DNA of 64,000 nt, taken from an uncultured Paenibacillaceae bacterium (GTDB taxonomy: Bacteria > Bacillota > Bacilli > Paenibacillales > K13). The notes beneath the pieces are model-generated. The model had not been told where the DNA came from and searched no databases. It was given only the letters and a program-made list of their open reading frames with translations. This document shows, in pieces, positions 53,338 through 61,761 of this stretch. Positions within the stretch are counted from its first letter, which is position 1; every line of letters begins with the position of its first letter. The translations under genes and the position numbers were made by a program. The DNA lies in NCBI GenBank assembly GCA_913056365.1, contig CAJXLT010000004.1, positions 186,001 to 250,000 of the forward strand, written 5' to 3'.

Positions 53338-53400
53338 AACGAGGAGTTTGGCAAGGGCATCCAATATTGATGATCATCTCGGCGAAGGGGAGCAGAAGTG

Positions 53401-54153
53401 ATGAATATAGTTGAAGTTGAAGGGTTAGACCTGTATTATTCTGAATTTCATGCATTGAGAAATATTCATATGACGATGCGGTCCCATGAAGTTACCGCAT
53501 TTATCGGACCTTCGGGCTGCGGGAAATCAACCTTCCTCCGCACTTTGAACCGAATGAATGATCTGATCAAGGGTGTGCGTATTACGGGGAAAGTGAAGAT
53601 TAAGTCGCAGGATATTTACGAAAGCGGTATAAATCCTGAATTAATTCGCAAAGAAGTAGGCATGGTGTTCCAGCAGCCGAATCCATTCCCTAAGTCGATC
53701 TATGACAATATCGTATATGGTCCTAAGGTTCATGGCATTCGCAGCAAGAGTGACTTGGACGATATCGTGGAGCAAAGCTTGCACAAGGCTGCGTTATGGG
53801 ATGAGGTGAAGGACCATCTCAAGAAGAATGCATTCGGGCTATCTGGTGGGCAGCAGCAGCGGCTGTGTATTGCACGCGCGCTGGCAGTTAATCCTGACAT
53901 ACTGCTCATGGATGAACCGACCTCGGCGTTGGACCCAATCTCAACGTTGAAGATCGAGGAGCTCATCCAAGATCTGAAGCAAAGCTACACGATCATTATT
54001 GTGACGCACAATATGCAGCAGGCAGCACGTGTATCTGATCAAACAGCTTTTTTCCTGAATGGTGAAGTGGTGGAGTTCGGCGATACGACGCAGCTCTTCT
54101 CCACGCCGACCGATCAGCGGACAGAGGATTACATTACTGGAAGATTCGGTTAA
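53401..54153 (+). CDS. pstB: Phosphate ABC transporter ATP-binding protein PstB (orphan copy)
   Basis: 250-residue ABC ATPase. Walker [12 protein letters not shown] loop in [15 protein letters not shown], signature [15 protein letters not shown], Walker [12 protein letters not shown] and H-loop THNM. Close paralogue of the pstB in pstSCAB (59862-60668); the last 60 residues are nearly identical. ATG 53401 after GGGGAG; an adjacent GTG 53398 is possible. It is transcribed alone, between an anti-sigma gene and a terminator. Confidence 0.9.
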   Translation: MNIVEVEGLDLYYSEFHALRNIHMTMRSHEVTAFIGPSGCGKSTFLRTLNRMNDLIKGVRITGKVKIKSQDIYESGINPELIRKEVGMVFQQPNPFPKSIYDNIVYGPKVHGIRSKSDLDDIVEQSLHKAALWDEVKDHLKKNAFGLSGGQQQRLCIARALAVNPDILLMDEPTSALDPISTLKIEELIQDLKQSYTIIIVTHNMQQAARVSDQTAFFLNGEVVEFGDTTQLFSTPTDQRTEDYITGRFG

Positions 54154-54197
54154 GAGCTAATAGGCTAGGCTGTATCTGCATCAAATATATATTTACA

Positions 54198-54228
54198 AAA
54201 CCGTTCATGTTGAACGGTTTTTTTGTGG
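54198..54228 (+). terminator. Terminator after orphan pstB
   Basis: Arms AAACCGTTCA and TGAACGGTTT, three-base loop, followed by a T run. A clear intrinsic terminator. Confidence 0.9.
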
Positions 54229-54400
54229 TTTTTTGCATAGCATATGTCCAATCGTGTAATTTGTACGATCTATCGTTACTACTTACCTGCTCGAAATCTA
54301 CTACTTAACGCATGTTGAAATGGACTTGAGTAAGTAACAATATCCGGGACGGAAAGAGTAGCGGTAGGAGCGGAAAGAATGACAGCACCAGCAAGTTGAA

Positions 54401-54606
54401 CTTGTCACGGTCACGCGTGTCCGCTAGAGCGAAAAAATACACATTTTTGATTTTTAACGGTCGCCGATGTCCATTAGCGGAAAAAAATCGCCGTTTTGAC
54501 CGGTCCATTCAACGCTTACGGTCATCCGTGACCGTTACATTGTCAAACAACGCCTCATACGCCTTGTGACGGTCACCGATGTCCGTTAAAGTGATTCCCA
54601 ATCGTC
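54401..54606 (-). repeat. Dispersed intergenic repeat, copy B (inverted)
   Basis: Reverse-complement copy of 11215-11418: the same order of modules, including TAACGGACATCGGTGACCGT, TAACGGTCACGGATGACCGT, GGACATCGGCGACCGTTA and GGACACGCGTGACCGT, read on the minus strand. By eye roughly four of five bases agree. The rest of 54229-54700 has no gene. Confidence 0.85.
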
Positions 54607-54707
54607 TCAGACGGTGGTAGCGGTATGATCAGCTAGGTCAGGGACAATCGGCAATGGTCGAAGAGAGAAGCCAGACAGGTATAGAAAGTATCTAGGAAGC
54701 AAAACTT

Positions 54708-54724
54708 TTTACACAAAGTTTACA
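54708..54724 (+). promoter_or_regulatory. PhoP-type box upstream of the chemoreceptor gene
   Basis: TTTACA at 54708 and TTTACA at 54719, exactly 11 bp apart, both perfect. A third repeat is not seen on either side. The box is about 210 nt from the start codon, with AT-rich candidate -10 strings (TGATAT) shortly downstream. Confidence 0.55.
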
Positions 54725-54933
54725 AACTCACGAAGATCAGATGATATTGGCTTGTTAAGCTAGGAGAACATGGGGCATATCGAATCATGCGGTATCATCG
54801 GAAAGTATGTCGAAATCGTGTCCACACATTTATGAGGAAGGAGAGATCAAGCGACGTAATTCCTATATCCGGGCAACAATTGGGGTTGGCAGGTACATAG
54901 ATAGATATCATTTCTTCGGATGGAGGGTGCAGA

Positions 54934-56688
54934 TTGATCACTACTGTATGGAAGCGAACACATCAAGTAAGACCGCAGGCGCTGTCTGTTAACGAGGAGC
55001 AGATGCGAACTTGGAGCCGTTCATTCAGCCGGCTAAGCTTGCGGAACCGATTACTGATCTTATTCATCACCTTAATGGTACTCTCAACAGCAGCGGTAGG
55101 TATTAGCTCTTACATGAAAGCTCAGCAGACATTGGTACAAACAGTGGAGGATCGCTTAGAACGGGAAGCAGATGTCATGTCCTATGTCGTTCGCAATCTG
55201 AAGTTCGTCTACGTCAGTGATGAGCAATACTTCAGAAACCAGCTGGAAATGAGTATTCATGAACAGAAGCGTCAGTTGGAGAACAATGGCTTGGTTTCGA
55301 CGTTTTACTCTGTTGTTAACGGCGTCGCAACACCGTTCGATGCTAGCAAGGACAGCACACTCCAATTGTCCGGTTCGATCTTGGATGCAATTAACAATGA
55401 AGGGGACAGAGTGTTCCACAGAAGCATACAAGGAGAGGACTATACGATTGCAGTGAAGGCGATGCCGGAAATTGAGGGGAAATATGTGCTACTAGTGGAA
55501 CGTGATTCGTATCTCGGTCCCATCTATCAAATTGCGCAATTCGTGCTGATTATTATTATTGGAAGTTTGGTAGTTTCGATATTGCTTATTCTCTGGTTCG
55601 TTCGAAGCTTGACCCATCCATTGACACAATTGAAGCAGATTATGGAAGGGGTCAGGGATGGGAACTTGACGCAACAAATTCAGGTGCGAACGAAGGTGCC
55701 CGAGATTGCTTCACTGAAAACTAGCTTCACTACGATGCTGGAACAAATGCGTGCCGTTATTACTGAACTGAACGATACAACGAAGGACTTGAATGAGACT
55801 GGCGGCAAGCTGAGCGACACTTCAGATGAAGCATTATCCTACAGCAAACAGTTAATTGAATCGATTCAAGTGGTGAAGGACGGTGCTACTCAGACTGCAG
55901 AGGGCTCAGAGATGAGCTTGTCCCGCTTTCATGAAATGAAGGAGAAGCTAGCCTCTATTCTGCAAAGCATGGGTGACTTGTCTAACCGCTCTGCCGAAAT
56001 GGATCATGCAGCCAAGCAAGGAGAGACGAGTGCAGCAAGTTTGATGAATACGATTCGTCAATATGAAACGGATTTCACGCACATGGTGAAGACGGTAGAA
56101 GAGGTGAAGGAGCACTCATCATCGATTGCCGGTCAAGTCGGGCTTATTCAAGAGATTGCCAGCCGGACGAAGCTGCTTGCCTTGAATGCTTCAATAGAAG
56201 CTTCAAGGGCAGGCGAAGCGGGTAAGGGGTTCACTGTAGTCGCAACTGAGATTCGCCAACTCGCGGAACAATCTAACAATGCAGCAGAAGTTATTACTAG
56301 ATCGATTCGGAATATGGAGCATGTTACGCTTGGGGCCATGGAAGAATTCCATCGCATGATTGAGAAGGTGGATCATCATTTGGGCATGGCTAATCAATCT
56401 AAGGACGCATTGGACAATCTGATGGCGAATATTGATACGGTGAGTATGCGCTTGAAAGCCATGCAAGGAGAGCTGCAAGGATTGTATGGGACGCTACCAG
56501 TTCTGCAGGAGGTTATGATGAGATTTGCTTCCGTATCCCAGGAAACATCTGCAAGTGCGGAGCAAATGCTGTCACTGAGCTATGACCAGATGTCTCAGAT
56601 GGAGCGTACCCACGAATCGGGACAGCAATTGACGCAATTGGCGATTTCACTTGGTACGAAGACGAAGCAATTTCGATTGAATGGATAG
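54934..56688 (+). CDS. Methyl-accepting chemotaxis protein
   Basis: 584-residue chemoreceptor. TM1 at about residues 40-59, an extracytoplasmic sensor domain to about 195, TM2 ([21 protein letters not shown]), HAMP, and the signalling domain with the hairpin tip [29 protein letters not shown] (about 405-433). Start is TTG 54934, behind TGGAGGGTG. The sensor domain resembles no ligand domain I can name. It lies between an orphan pstB and pstS, and a Pho-type box precedes it, which suggests control by phosphate. Confidence 0.88.
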   Translation: MITTVWKRTHQVRPQALSVNEEQMRTWSRSFSRLSLRNRLLILFITLMVLSTAAVGISSYMKAQQTLVQTVEDRLEREADVMSYVVRNLKFVYVSDEQYFRNQLEMSIHEQKRQLENNGLVSTFYSVVNGVATPFDASKDSTLQLSGSILDAINNEGDRVFHRSIQGEDYTIAVKAMPEIEGKYVLLVERDSYLGPIYQIAQFVLIIIIGSLVVSILLILWFVRSLTHPLTQLKQIMEGVRDGNLTQQIQVRTKVPEIASLKTSFTTMLEQMRAVITELNDTTKDLNETGGKLSDTSDEALSYSKQLIESIQVVKDGATQTAEGSEMSLSRFHEMKEKLASILQSMGDLSNRSAEMDHAAKQGETSAASLMNTIRQYETDFTHMVKTVEEVKEHSSSIAGQVGLIQEIASRTKLLALNASIEASRAGEAGKGFTVVATEIRQLAEQSNNAAEVITRSIRNMEHVTLGAMEEFHRMIEKVDHHLGMANQSKDALDNLMANIDTVSMRLKAMQGELQGLYGTLPVLQEVMMRFASVSQETSASAEQMLSLSYDQMSQMERTHESGQQLTQLAISLGTKTKQFRLNG

Positions 56689-56744
56689 ATGTGCTGTAGG
56701 CAATTAAGCAACATTATAGCAAGCGGAGATAGAGTCACGGAAAT

Positions 56745-56772
56745 TTTACATTCTGTTAACATTCTATTGATA
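56745..56772 (+). promoter_or_regulatory. PhoP box upstream of pstS
   Basis: TTTACA (56745), TTAACA (56756) and TTGATA (56767) at an 11-bp period, about 75 nt upstream of pstS. The first two match the TT(A/T)ACA pattern exactly. Confidence 0.75.
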
Positions 56773-56845
56773 GAGACATAACACTGACAAAGTAAGATAA
56801 GAATCGTTAATAGAAATATAAATATCGAGGAGGAAATTGTACGTG

Positions 56846-57904
56846 ATGAAGAAGCTAGTGAAATCTACTGGGGTCGTTTTTCTAGTTGCTGTCATGATGG
56901 CTGTTGTCGTAGCTTGTGGAGGAGCGAATAACAGCGGTGGTAACACAGCAGCGAACGAAGGTGCGCAGAACGCTGCTAACAACCAACAAGGAAATAATGG
57001 GTCTGCGAATGCAGAAGAGCCGGTGGATGAATCGTTGTCCGGTACAGTAATTATTGATGGTTCCGGAACTGTATATCCGCTTATGGCACGCATTGCAGAA
57101 GAGTATATGGCTACACAACAGCCAGATGTTAGTGTTCAGGTAGGTCGTGCAGGTTCATCTGCTGGTCTGAAGAAGTTCATTCCAGGCGAGCTTGACTTCG
57201 CGGATGCTTCCCGTCCTATCAAGGACGAAGAGGTTGCACAGCTAGAAGAGAACGGACTGACTATGGGTGAGGACGTAATGGAAATTAAACTCGCTTATGA
57301 CGGATTGACTATGGTCATTAACAAAGAGAACGACTGGGCTACAGAAATGACGCAAGAAGAGATCGTGAACATGTATTTGTCCGGTCAATATGCAGATGAT
57401 GATGTTGTGCTATGGTCTGACATTCGGGAAGGCTGGCCGCAAGAAGAAATCAAATTCTTCGGTCCGAATGAAAACCACGGAACGTATGAGTTCTTCTACG
57501 AAGTCATTCTAGATGAACAGGATATGGTAACGACAGCTAATCTGCAGCAAGAGTACTCCACGTTAGTTGATCTGGTATCCAAGGACAAGAATGCAATTGC
57601 ATTCTTCGGGTACGGTTATTATGTCAGCAACACAGATAAGCTAACTGCAGTGAAAGTAGACTTCGGCGCAGGTCCAGTTGAGCCGACGCTTGATACAATC
57701 GGTGAGGATCTCGATTATGCTGGCTTCACTCGTCCTGTATTCACATACTTGAATACACAATATGCACAAGAGAAGCCGGAAGTATTGGATTATGCTTACT
57801 ATGTGCTGGAAGCTGCACCGCAATTCGCTGGTGAAACAGGTTTCGCTCCGATGCCGGATTCTGTGTTTGCAGAATACAAAACACAATTGGACGCATTGAA
57901 ATAA
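56846..57904 (+). CDS. pstS: Phosphate-binding lipoprotein PstS
   Basis: 352-residue phosphate-binding component of the high-affinity ABC importer. Lipoprotein signal ending VVAC (Cys about residue 24), then an Asn/Gly/Ala-rich linker (about 25-60), and the binding core with GSGTVYPLMARI, GSSAGLKKFIPGELDFADASRPI and ENHGTYEFF, which supply phosphate ligands. I use ATG 56846 with CGAGGAGGAAA upstream; GTG 56843 and TTG 56837 are possible. First gene of pstSCAB-phoU; a strong hairpin follows. Confidence 0.93.
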   Translation: MKKLVKSTGVVFLVAVMMAVVVACGGANNSGGNTAANEGAQNAANNQQGNNGSANAEEPVDESLSGTVIIDGSGTVYPLMARIAEEYMATQQPDVSVQVGRAGSSAGLKKFIPGELDFADASRPIKDEEVAQLEENGLTMGEDVMEIKLAYDGLTMVINKENDWATEMTQEEIVNMYLSGQYADDDVVLWSDIREGWPQEEIKFFGPNENHGTYEFFYEVILDEQDMVTTANLQQEYSTLVDLVSKDKNAIAFFGYGYYVSNTDKLTAVKVDFGAGPVEPTLDTIGEDLDYAGFTRPVFTYLNTQYAQEKPEVLDYAYYVLEAAPQFAGETGFAPMPDSVFAEYKTQLDALK

Positions 57905-57951
57905 GAACAAGCTAACCGGCATACCTTAAGGAGCAAGGTGTGAACGTGGCG

Positions 57952-57985
57952 AAAAGATGAGGGCAGGCAATGCTTTCATCTTTTT
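57952..57985 (+). terminator. Attenuator-like hairpin between pstS and pstC
   Basis: A 14-bp stem, AAAAGATGAGGGCA and TGCTTTCATCTTTT with two G-T pairs, loop GGCAA, then more T. It probably ends most transcripts after pstS, giving more binding protein than membrane components. Confidence 0.75.
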
Positions 57986-58031
57986 GCCTGTTACTCTGCA
58001 ATGATTCTCAATAAAGAAGGCGGTCATTCCT

Positions 58032-58964
58032 TTGGCGAATAATAACTTAGGTGTTAAGGAGCAGATTCAACAAAATTTGCAAAAGAGAAACAAGCGACTG
58101 ATGGAGAAGGCGGTACCGCTTCTGTTGTTTACAGCAGCATTTATTTCCGTGCTTACGACCATCGGCATCGTGCTGACATTAGTATTTGACACCTTTCAGT
58201 TTTTCAGAAAGGTTCCTTTCTGGGAATTTTTCACTAGTACGGACTTATCTCCACTAGGCAAGGATCCATCCTTCGGGATTTTACCCTTGATTAACGGTAC
58301 GATTATCTCCTCTTTGATAGCAATGTGTGTCGCGATCCCAATCGGTTTAACTTCGGCGATATACTTGAGTGAATATGCGACAGATCGGGTTCGAAAGCTT
58401 GTGAAGCCGATGATGGAAGTGCTGGCTGGTATTCCGACGATTGTGTACGGATTTTTTGCCTATTCCTTCGTCACACCGATATTGACTTATATTATTCCTG
58501 ACTTGGGTGCAAAAAATGTGCTTAGCCCCGGTATTGTAATGGGGATTATGATTATTCCATTGGTAGCATCGCTCTCTGAGGATGCAATGAGCTCGGTGCC
58601 TAATTCGATGCGTGAAGGCGCATTGGCATTAGGCGCAACGCGGTTCGAGGTTACGCTGAAGGTCATTATTCCTGCTGCAATCTCGGGAATTATTGCCTCC
58701 TTCGTACTTGCCGTGTCTAGGGCGATAGGCGAAACGATGATTGTGACGATTGCAAGTGGCAGTTCGAAGAACTTCACTTTTGATATAACGGAGTCTATGC
58801 AGACGATGACAGCGTATATTGTTGAATTCACCAGCGGTGACGCAGGCAGCGGTACGGTAGGCTATTACAGCTTGTATGCGGTTGGATTCACGCTGTTCTT
58901 CTTCACGCTCATTATGAATTTGATCGCACAGTATATCTCTCGCAAGTTTAGGGAGGCTTATTAA
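58032..58964 (+). CDS. pstC: Phosphate ABC transporter permease PstC
   Basis: 310-residue permease with six hydrophobic segments; first helix VPLLLFTAAFISVLTTIGIVLTLV. The EAA-type loop is visible as MREGALALGATRFEVTLKVIIPAAISGI. TTG start 58032, a weak AAGGCGG site. Follows pstS after the attenuator and is 1 nt from the pstA start. Confidence 0.93.
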   Translation: MANNNLGVKEQIQQNLQKRNKRLMEKAVPLLLFTAAFISVLTTIGIVLTLVFDTFQFFRKVPFWEFFTSTDLSPLGKDPSFGILPLINGTIISSLIAMCVAIPIGLTSAIYLSEYATDRVRKLVKPMMEVLAGIPTIVYGFFAYSFVTPILTYIIPDLGAKNVLSPGIVMGIMIIPLVASLSEDAMSSVPNSMREGALALGATRFEVTLKVIIPAAISGIIASFVLAVSRAIGETMIVTIASGSSKNFTFDITESMQTMTAYIVEFTSGDAGSGTVGYYSLYAVGFTLFFFTLIMNLIAQYISRKFREAY

Positions 58965-58965
58965 T

Positions 58966-59844
58966 TTGAAACAGAACACAGATCAGATGAACAGAATGAA
59001 ACAGCGATTGCTCTTGAATAATCTGATGAAGCATTCTTTCTTGTTCTTGACGCTCATTGCCTTGGCAGTGCTAGTGATCTTGATTGTGCAAGTATTCACA
59101 CAAGGGATCGGCTGGCTGGACTGGAACTTCCTTACGAGCAAGCTGTCGCTGAATCCGGATCGTGCCGGTATACTGGGTGTCATTGTCGGTACCATTCTAC
59201 TGATGGTCGTTGTCGGACCTGTGACGATGCTGCTCGGTATCTGTACGGCTATTTACTTGGAGGAATACGCGAAGAAGGGCAGGGTGCATTCGTTCATCCA
59301 AACGAATATTTCGAACTTGGCTGGTGTTCCTTCTGTTATATTCGGCTTACTCGGCCTGACGGTGTTCTCTCGCATGTTCAATCTGGGATCGAGTATTGTT
59401 GCTGGGGGCTTGACGATGTCGCTGCTCGTGCTGCCGATCGTCGTCGTTGCCAGTCAGGAAGCGATTCGCGCAGTGCCGCAGTTTTTAAGAGAAGCGTCGT
59501 ATGGGATGGGAGCTACGAAGTGGCAGACGATACGCCGGATTGTTCTGCCTGCTTCCTTACCCGGAATTCTAACAGGGATGATTCTGTCACTCTCCCGTGC
59601 AATAGGTGAGACTGCGCCACTCGTCGTGCTTGGTATTCCGGTGTTAATTATGCCGGTACCTGACAGTCTGATGGATGACTTCACAGCGCTGCCGATCCAG
59701 ATCTATTATTGGACGCTCGATGCCGTTCTGACAGCTGAGTATGCCAACTTGGCAGCGGCGACGATTATCGTCCTGTTGATTGTGTTGTTCATTATGAACT
59801 CAGCTGCAATCTTCATTCGTAACAAGTTTCAGAAACGATATTAG
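58966..59844 (+). CDS. pstA: Phosphate ABC transporter permease PstA
   Basis: 292-residue permease paired with PstC. Six hydrophobic segments, first [23 protein letters not shown] loop [28 protein letters not shown] and the conserved [13 protein letters not shown] region. TTG start at 58966, one base after the pstC stop, with GGGAGGCTTA upstream. Cotranscribed with pstB and phoU. Confidence 0.93.
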   Translation: MKQNTDQMNRMKQRLLLNNLMKHSFLFLTLIALAVLVILIVQVFTQGIGWLDWNFLTSKLSLNPDRAGILGVIVGTILLMVVVGPVTMLLGICTAIYLEEYAKKGRVHSFIQTNISNLAGVPSVIFGLLGLTVFSRMFNLGSSIVAGGLTMSLLVLPIVVVASQEAIRAVPQFLREASYGMGATKWQTIRRIVLPASLPGILTGMILSLSRAIGETAPLVVLGIPVLIMPVPDSLMDDFTALPIQIYYWTLDAVLTAEYANLAAATIIVLLIVLFIMNSAAIFIRNKFQKRY

Positions 59845-59861
59845 GAAGGAAGGGTTGTCCA

Positions 59862-60668
59862 ATGATCCAGCTCATGGAGAAGGAAGACGCTGCGACGGCA
59901 GCAGATCAGAGGAACGAGATCGTCCTCGATACGAGAGAGTTGAACTTGTGGTATGGCCCAGAGCAAGCATTGAAGAACATTGCTCTGCAGATGAGCGAGA
60001 AGCAGGTTACTGCGATTATCGGTCCGTCCGGCTGCGGCAAGTCGACGTATATCAAGTCGTTGAATCGTATGGTGGAGATGAATCCACTCGTGCGGATCAC
60101 GGGTCAGGTCATGTTCAAGAAGCGCAATATCTTCCATAAGAACTACAGCGTCGAGGAATTGAGGACACAAGTGGGCATGGTGTTCCAGAAGCCGAACCCG
60201 TTCCCGAAGAGCATATATGAGAACGTAGCTTACGGTCCGAGAATTCACGGTATTCGCAAGAAGAAGCTGCTTGACGAAATCGTGGAGAAGAGTCTGCGCG
60301 ATGCTGCGCTGTGGGATGAAGTGAAGGATCGACTGAATGAGAATGCATACGGCTTGTCGGGTGGCCAGCAGCAACGACTCTGTATCGCCAGAACATTGTC
60401 CATCGAACCGGAAGTCATCCTCATGGATGAGCCGACTTCGGCGTTGGACCCGATCTCGACATTGAAGATTGAGGAGCTCGTCCAGGAATTGAAGCAGGAT
60501 TATACGATTGTTATCGTCACGCACAACATGCAGCAGGCTGCACGGGTGTCCGACCAGACAGCGTTCTTCTTGAATGGGGAAGTCGTGGAATTCAACGACA
60601 CGGTCACATTGTTCTCTAATCCGAACGATCAGCGCACAGAGGATTATATTACCGGGAGATTCGGATAA
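59862..60668 (+). CDS. pstB: Phosphate ABC transporter ATP-binding protein PstB
   Basis: 268-residue ATPase of the Pst complex: [17 protein letters not shown] (Walker A), [16 protein letters not shown] (Q loop), [15 protein letters not shown] (signature), [22 protein letters not shown] (Walker B) and [13 protein letters not shown]. It has an 18-residue extension at the N-terminus compared with the orphan copy. ATG with AAGGAAGGG upstream. The C-terminal [18 protein letters not shown] matches the orphan almost exactly, indicating a duplication. Confidence 0.94.
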   Translation: MIQLMEKEDAATAADQRNEIVLDTRELNLWYGPEQALKNIALQMSEKQVTAIIGPSGCGKSTYIKSLNRMVEMNPLVRITGQVMFKKRNIFHKNYSVEELRTQVGMVFQKPNPFPKSIYENVAYGPRIHGIRKKKLLDEIVEKSLRDAALWDEVKDRLNENAYGLSGGQQQRLCIARTLSIEPEVILMDEPTSALDPISTLKIEELVQELKQDYTIVIVTHNMQQAARVSDQTAFFLNGEVVEFNDTVTLFSNPNDQRTEDYITGRFG

Positions 60669-60698
60669 TACAGGAAATCGAAAGGGGTAGGAAAGCGA

Positions 60699-61358
60699 GT
60701 GCCTACAAACCGCCAACAGTTTGATGATCAGCTAAATACGTTGCGCAGTGCGCTTGTTGAAATGGGGCGCAAGGTGGAAGAAGCGATCTTGAATTCCGTC
60801 AAGGCGCTGAAGGAGACGGATCTTGATCTCGCTCAGCAAATTGTAGATCAGGATGTCGAAGTGAATCAGATCGAAGAGAAAATCGATGAGATCGGCACGA
60901 CGTTGATTGCCACGCAGCAACCGGTTGCCAAGGACTTGCGGCGCATTCTGACTGCCTTCAAGATGGCGAGTGACTTGGAGAGAATGGGGGATCTCGCGGT
61001 AGATATCTCGAAGGTCGTCATGCGCATTGGTAATGATGCGTTAATCAAGCCGCTTGTCGATATCCCGCGCATGGCAGAAATCGTTCAGCTGATGATCGCG
61101 GAATCGATTCAAGCTTATATGGAGGAGAATGTGGATCTCGCATACAAGATGGCGAAGATGGACGATGAGGTTGACCATCTGTACAGTCAAATTTTGCGCG
61201 AGCTGTTCGTCTTCATGGTAGATAATCCGAAGACAGTCAACCAGTCGCTGCTGCTCTGCTTCGTCAGCCGCTATATGGAACGGATGGCTGATCATGCTAC
61301 GAATATCGGCGAGAGCGTCGTCTATCTAGTAAGGGGACATCGACCGGATCTGAATTAG
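60699..61358 (+). CDS. phoU: Phosphate transport regulator PhoU
   Basis: 219-residue helical protein with two PhoU repeats; conserved metal-site segments are visible in VDQDVEVNQIEEKIDEIG (first repeat) and in MDDEVDHLYSQ and ERMADHATNIGESVVYL (second repeat). PhoU links the Pst transporter to PhoR, repressing the Pho response when phosphate is sufficient. GTG start 60699 with AAAGGGGTAGG upstream. Last gene of the pst operon. Confidence 0.94.
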   Translation: MPTNRQQFDDQLNTLRSALVEMGRKVEEAILNSVKALKETDLDLAQQIVDQDVEVNQIEEKIDEIGTTLIATQQPVAKDLRRILTAFKMASDLERMGDLAVDISKVVMRIGNDALIKPLVDIPRMAEIVQLMIAESIQAYMEENVDLAYKMAKMDDEVDHLYSQILRELFVFMVDNPKTVNQSLLLCFVSRYMERMADHATNIGESVVYLVRGHRPDLN

Positions 61359-61761
61359 TAGAACGAAACAACTCTGGATTACGGAAAGAATTGGTCTTAT
61401 GGAAGCGAAATACGGATTGCGCTCGGGAATAGTGGAAGTTATCGGTCTTAACTACGTGTCATGAGTAAAGATGCTTGTGTGAGGCCGGTGATAGGACCAA
61501 GAATTTCCCTTAACGACGCATTACCTCGTATTTTGTCTTTATAAGACCATTTTGTTCTTTTAAATCATCTGCCTGTGCTACTGCTTACCCCGATCCGATT
61601 ACGATATAGGTGGTTATCATCATTCGACGAATTTCGCTATTTTTACACAAATTTAATAGAAAGCTGTACATCCGTTGACACAGACTTGCTATGCTGTTGA
61701 GACAGAAAGCGGATTGCTAATCCACGCGAGGGACGCAAGCAGGTTGAAGGAGAGGAATCAT
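61359..61761. other. Intergenic stretch with inverted related segments
   Basis: About 400 bp without a gene. A 22-nt segment at 61393-61414 (GGTCTTAT at its start, AAATACG at its end) recurs inverted at 61529-61550 with 17 of 22 matches by eye. It also holds TTTACA at 61642 and TTAATA at 61653, 11 bp apart, a weak Pho-type pair before the EAL-GGDEF gene. Confidence 0.5.

Noticed and set aside
54807-54992. 61-codon frame upstream of the chemoreceptor
   Set aside because: It overlaps the MCP start in another frame, lacks a strong binding site and shows no recognisable protein.
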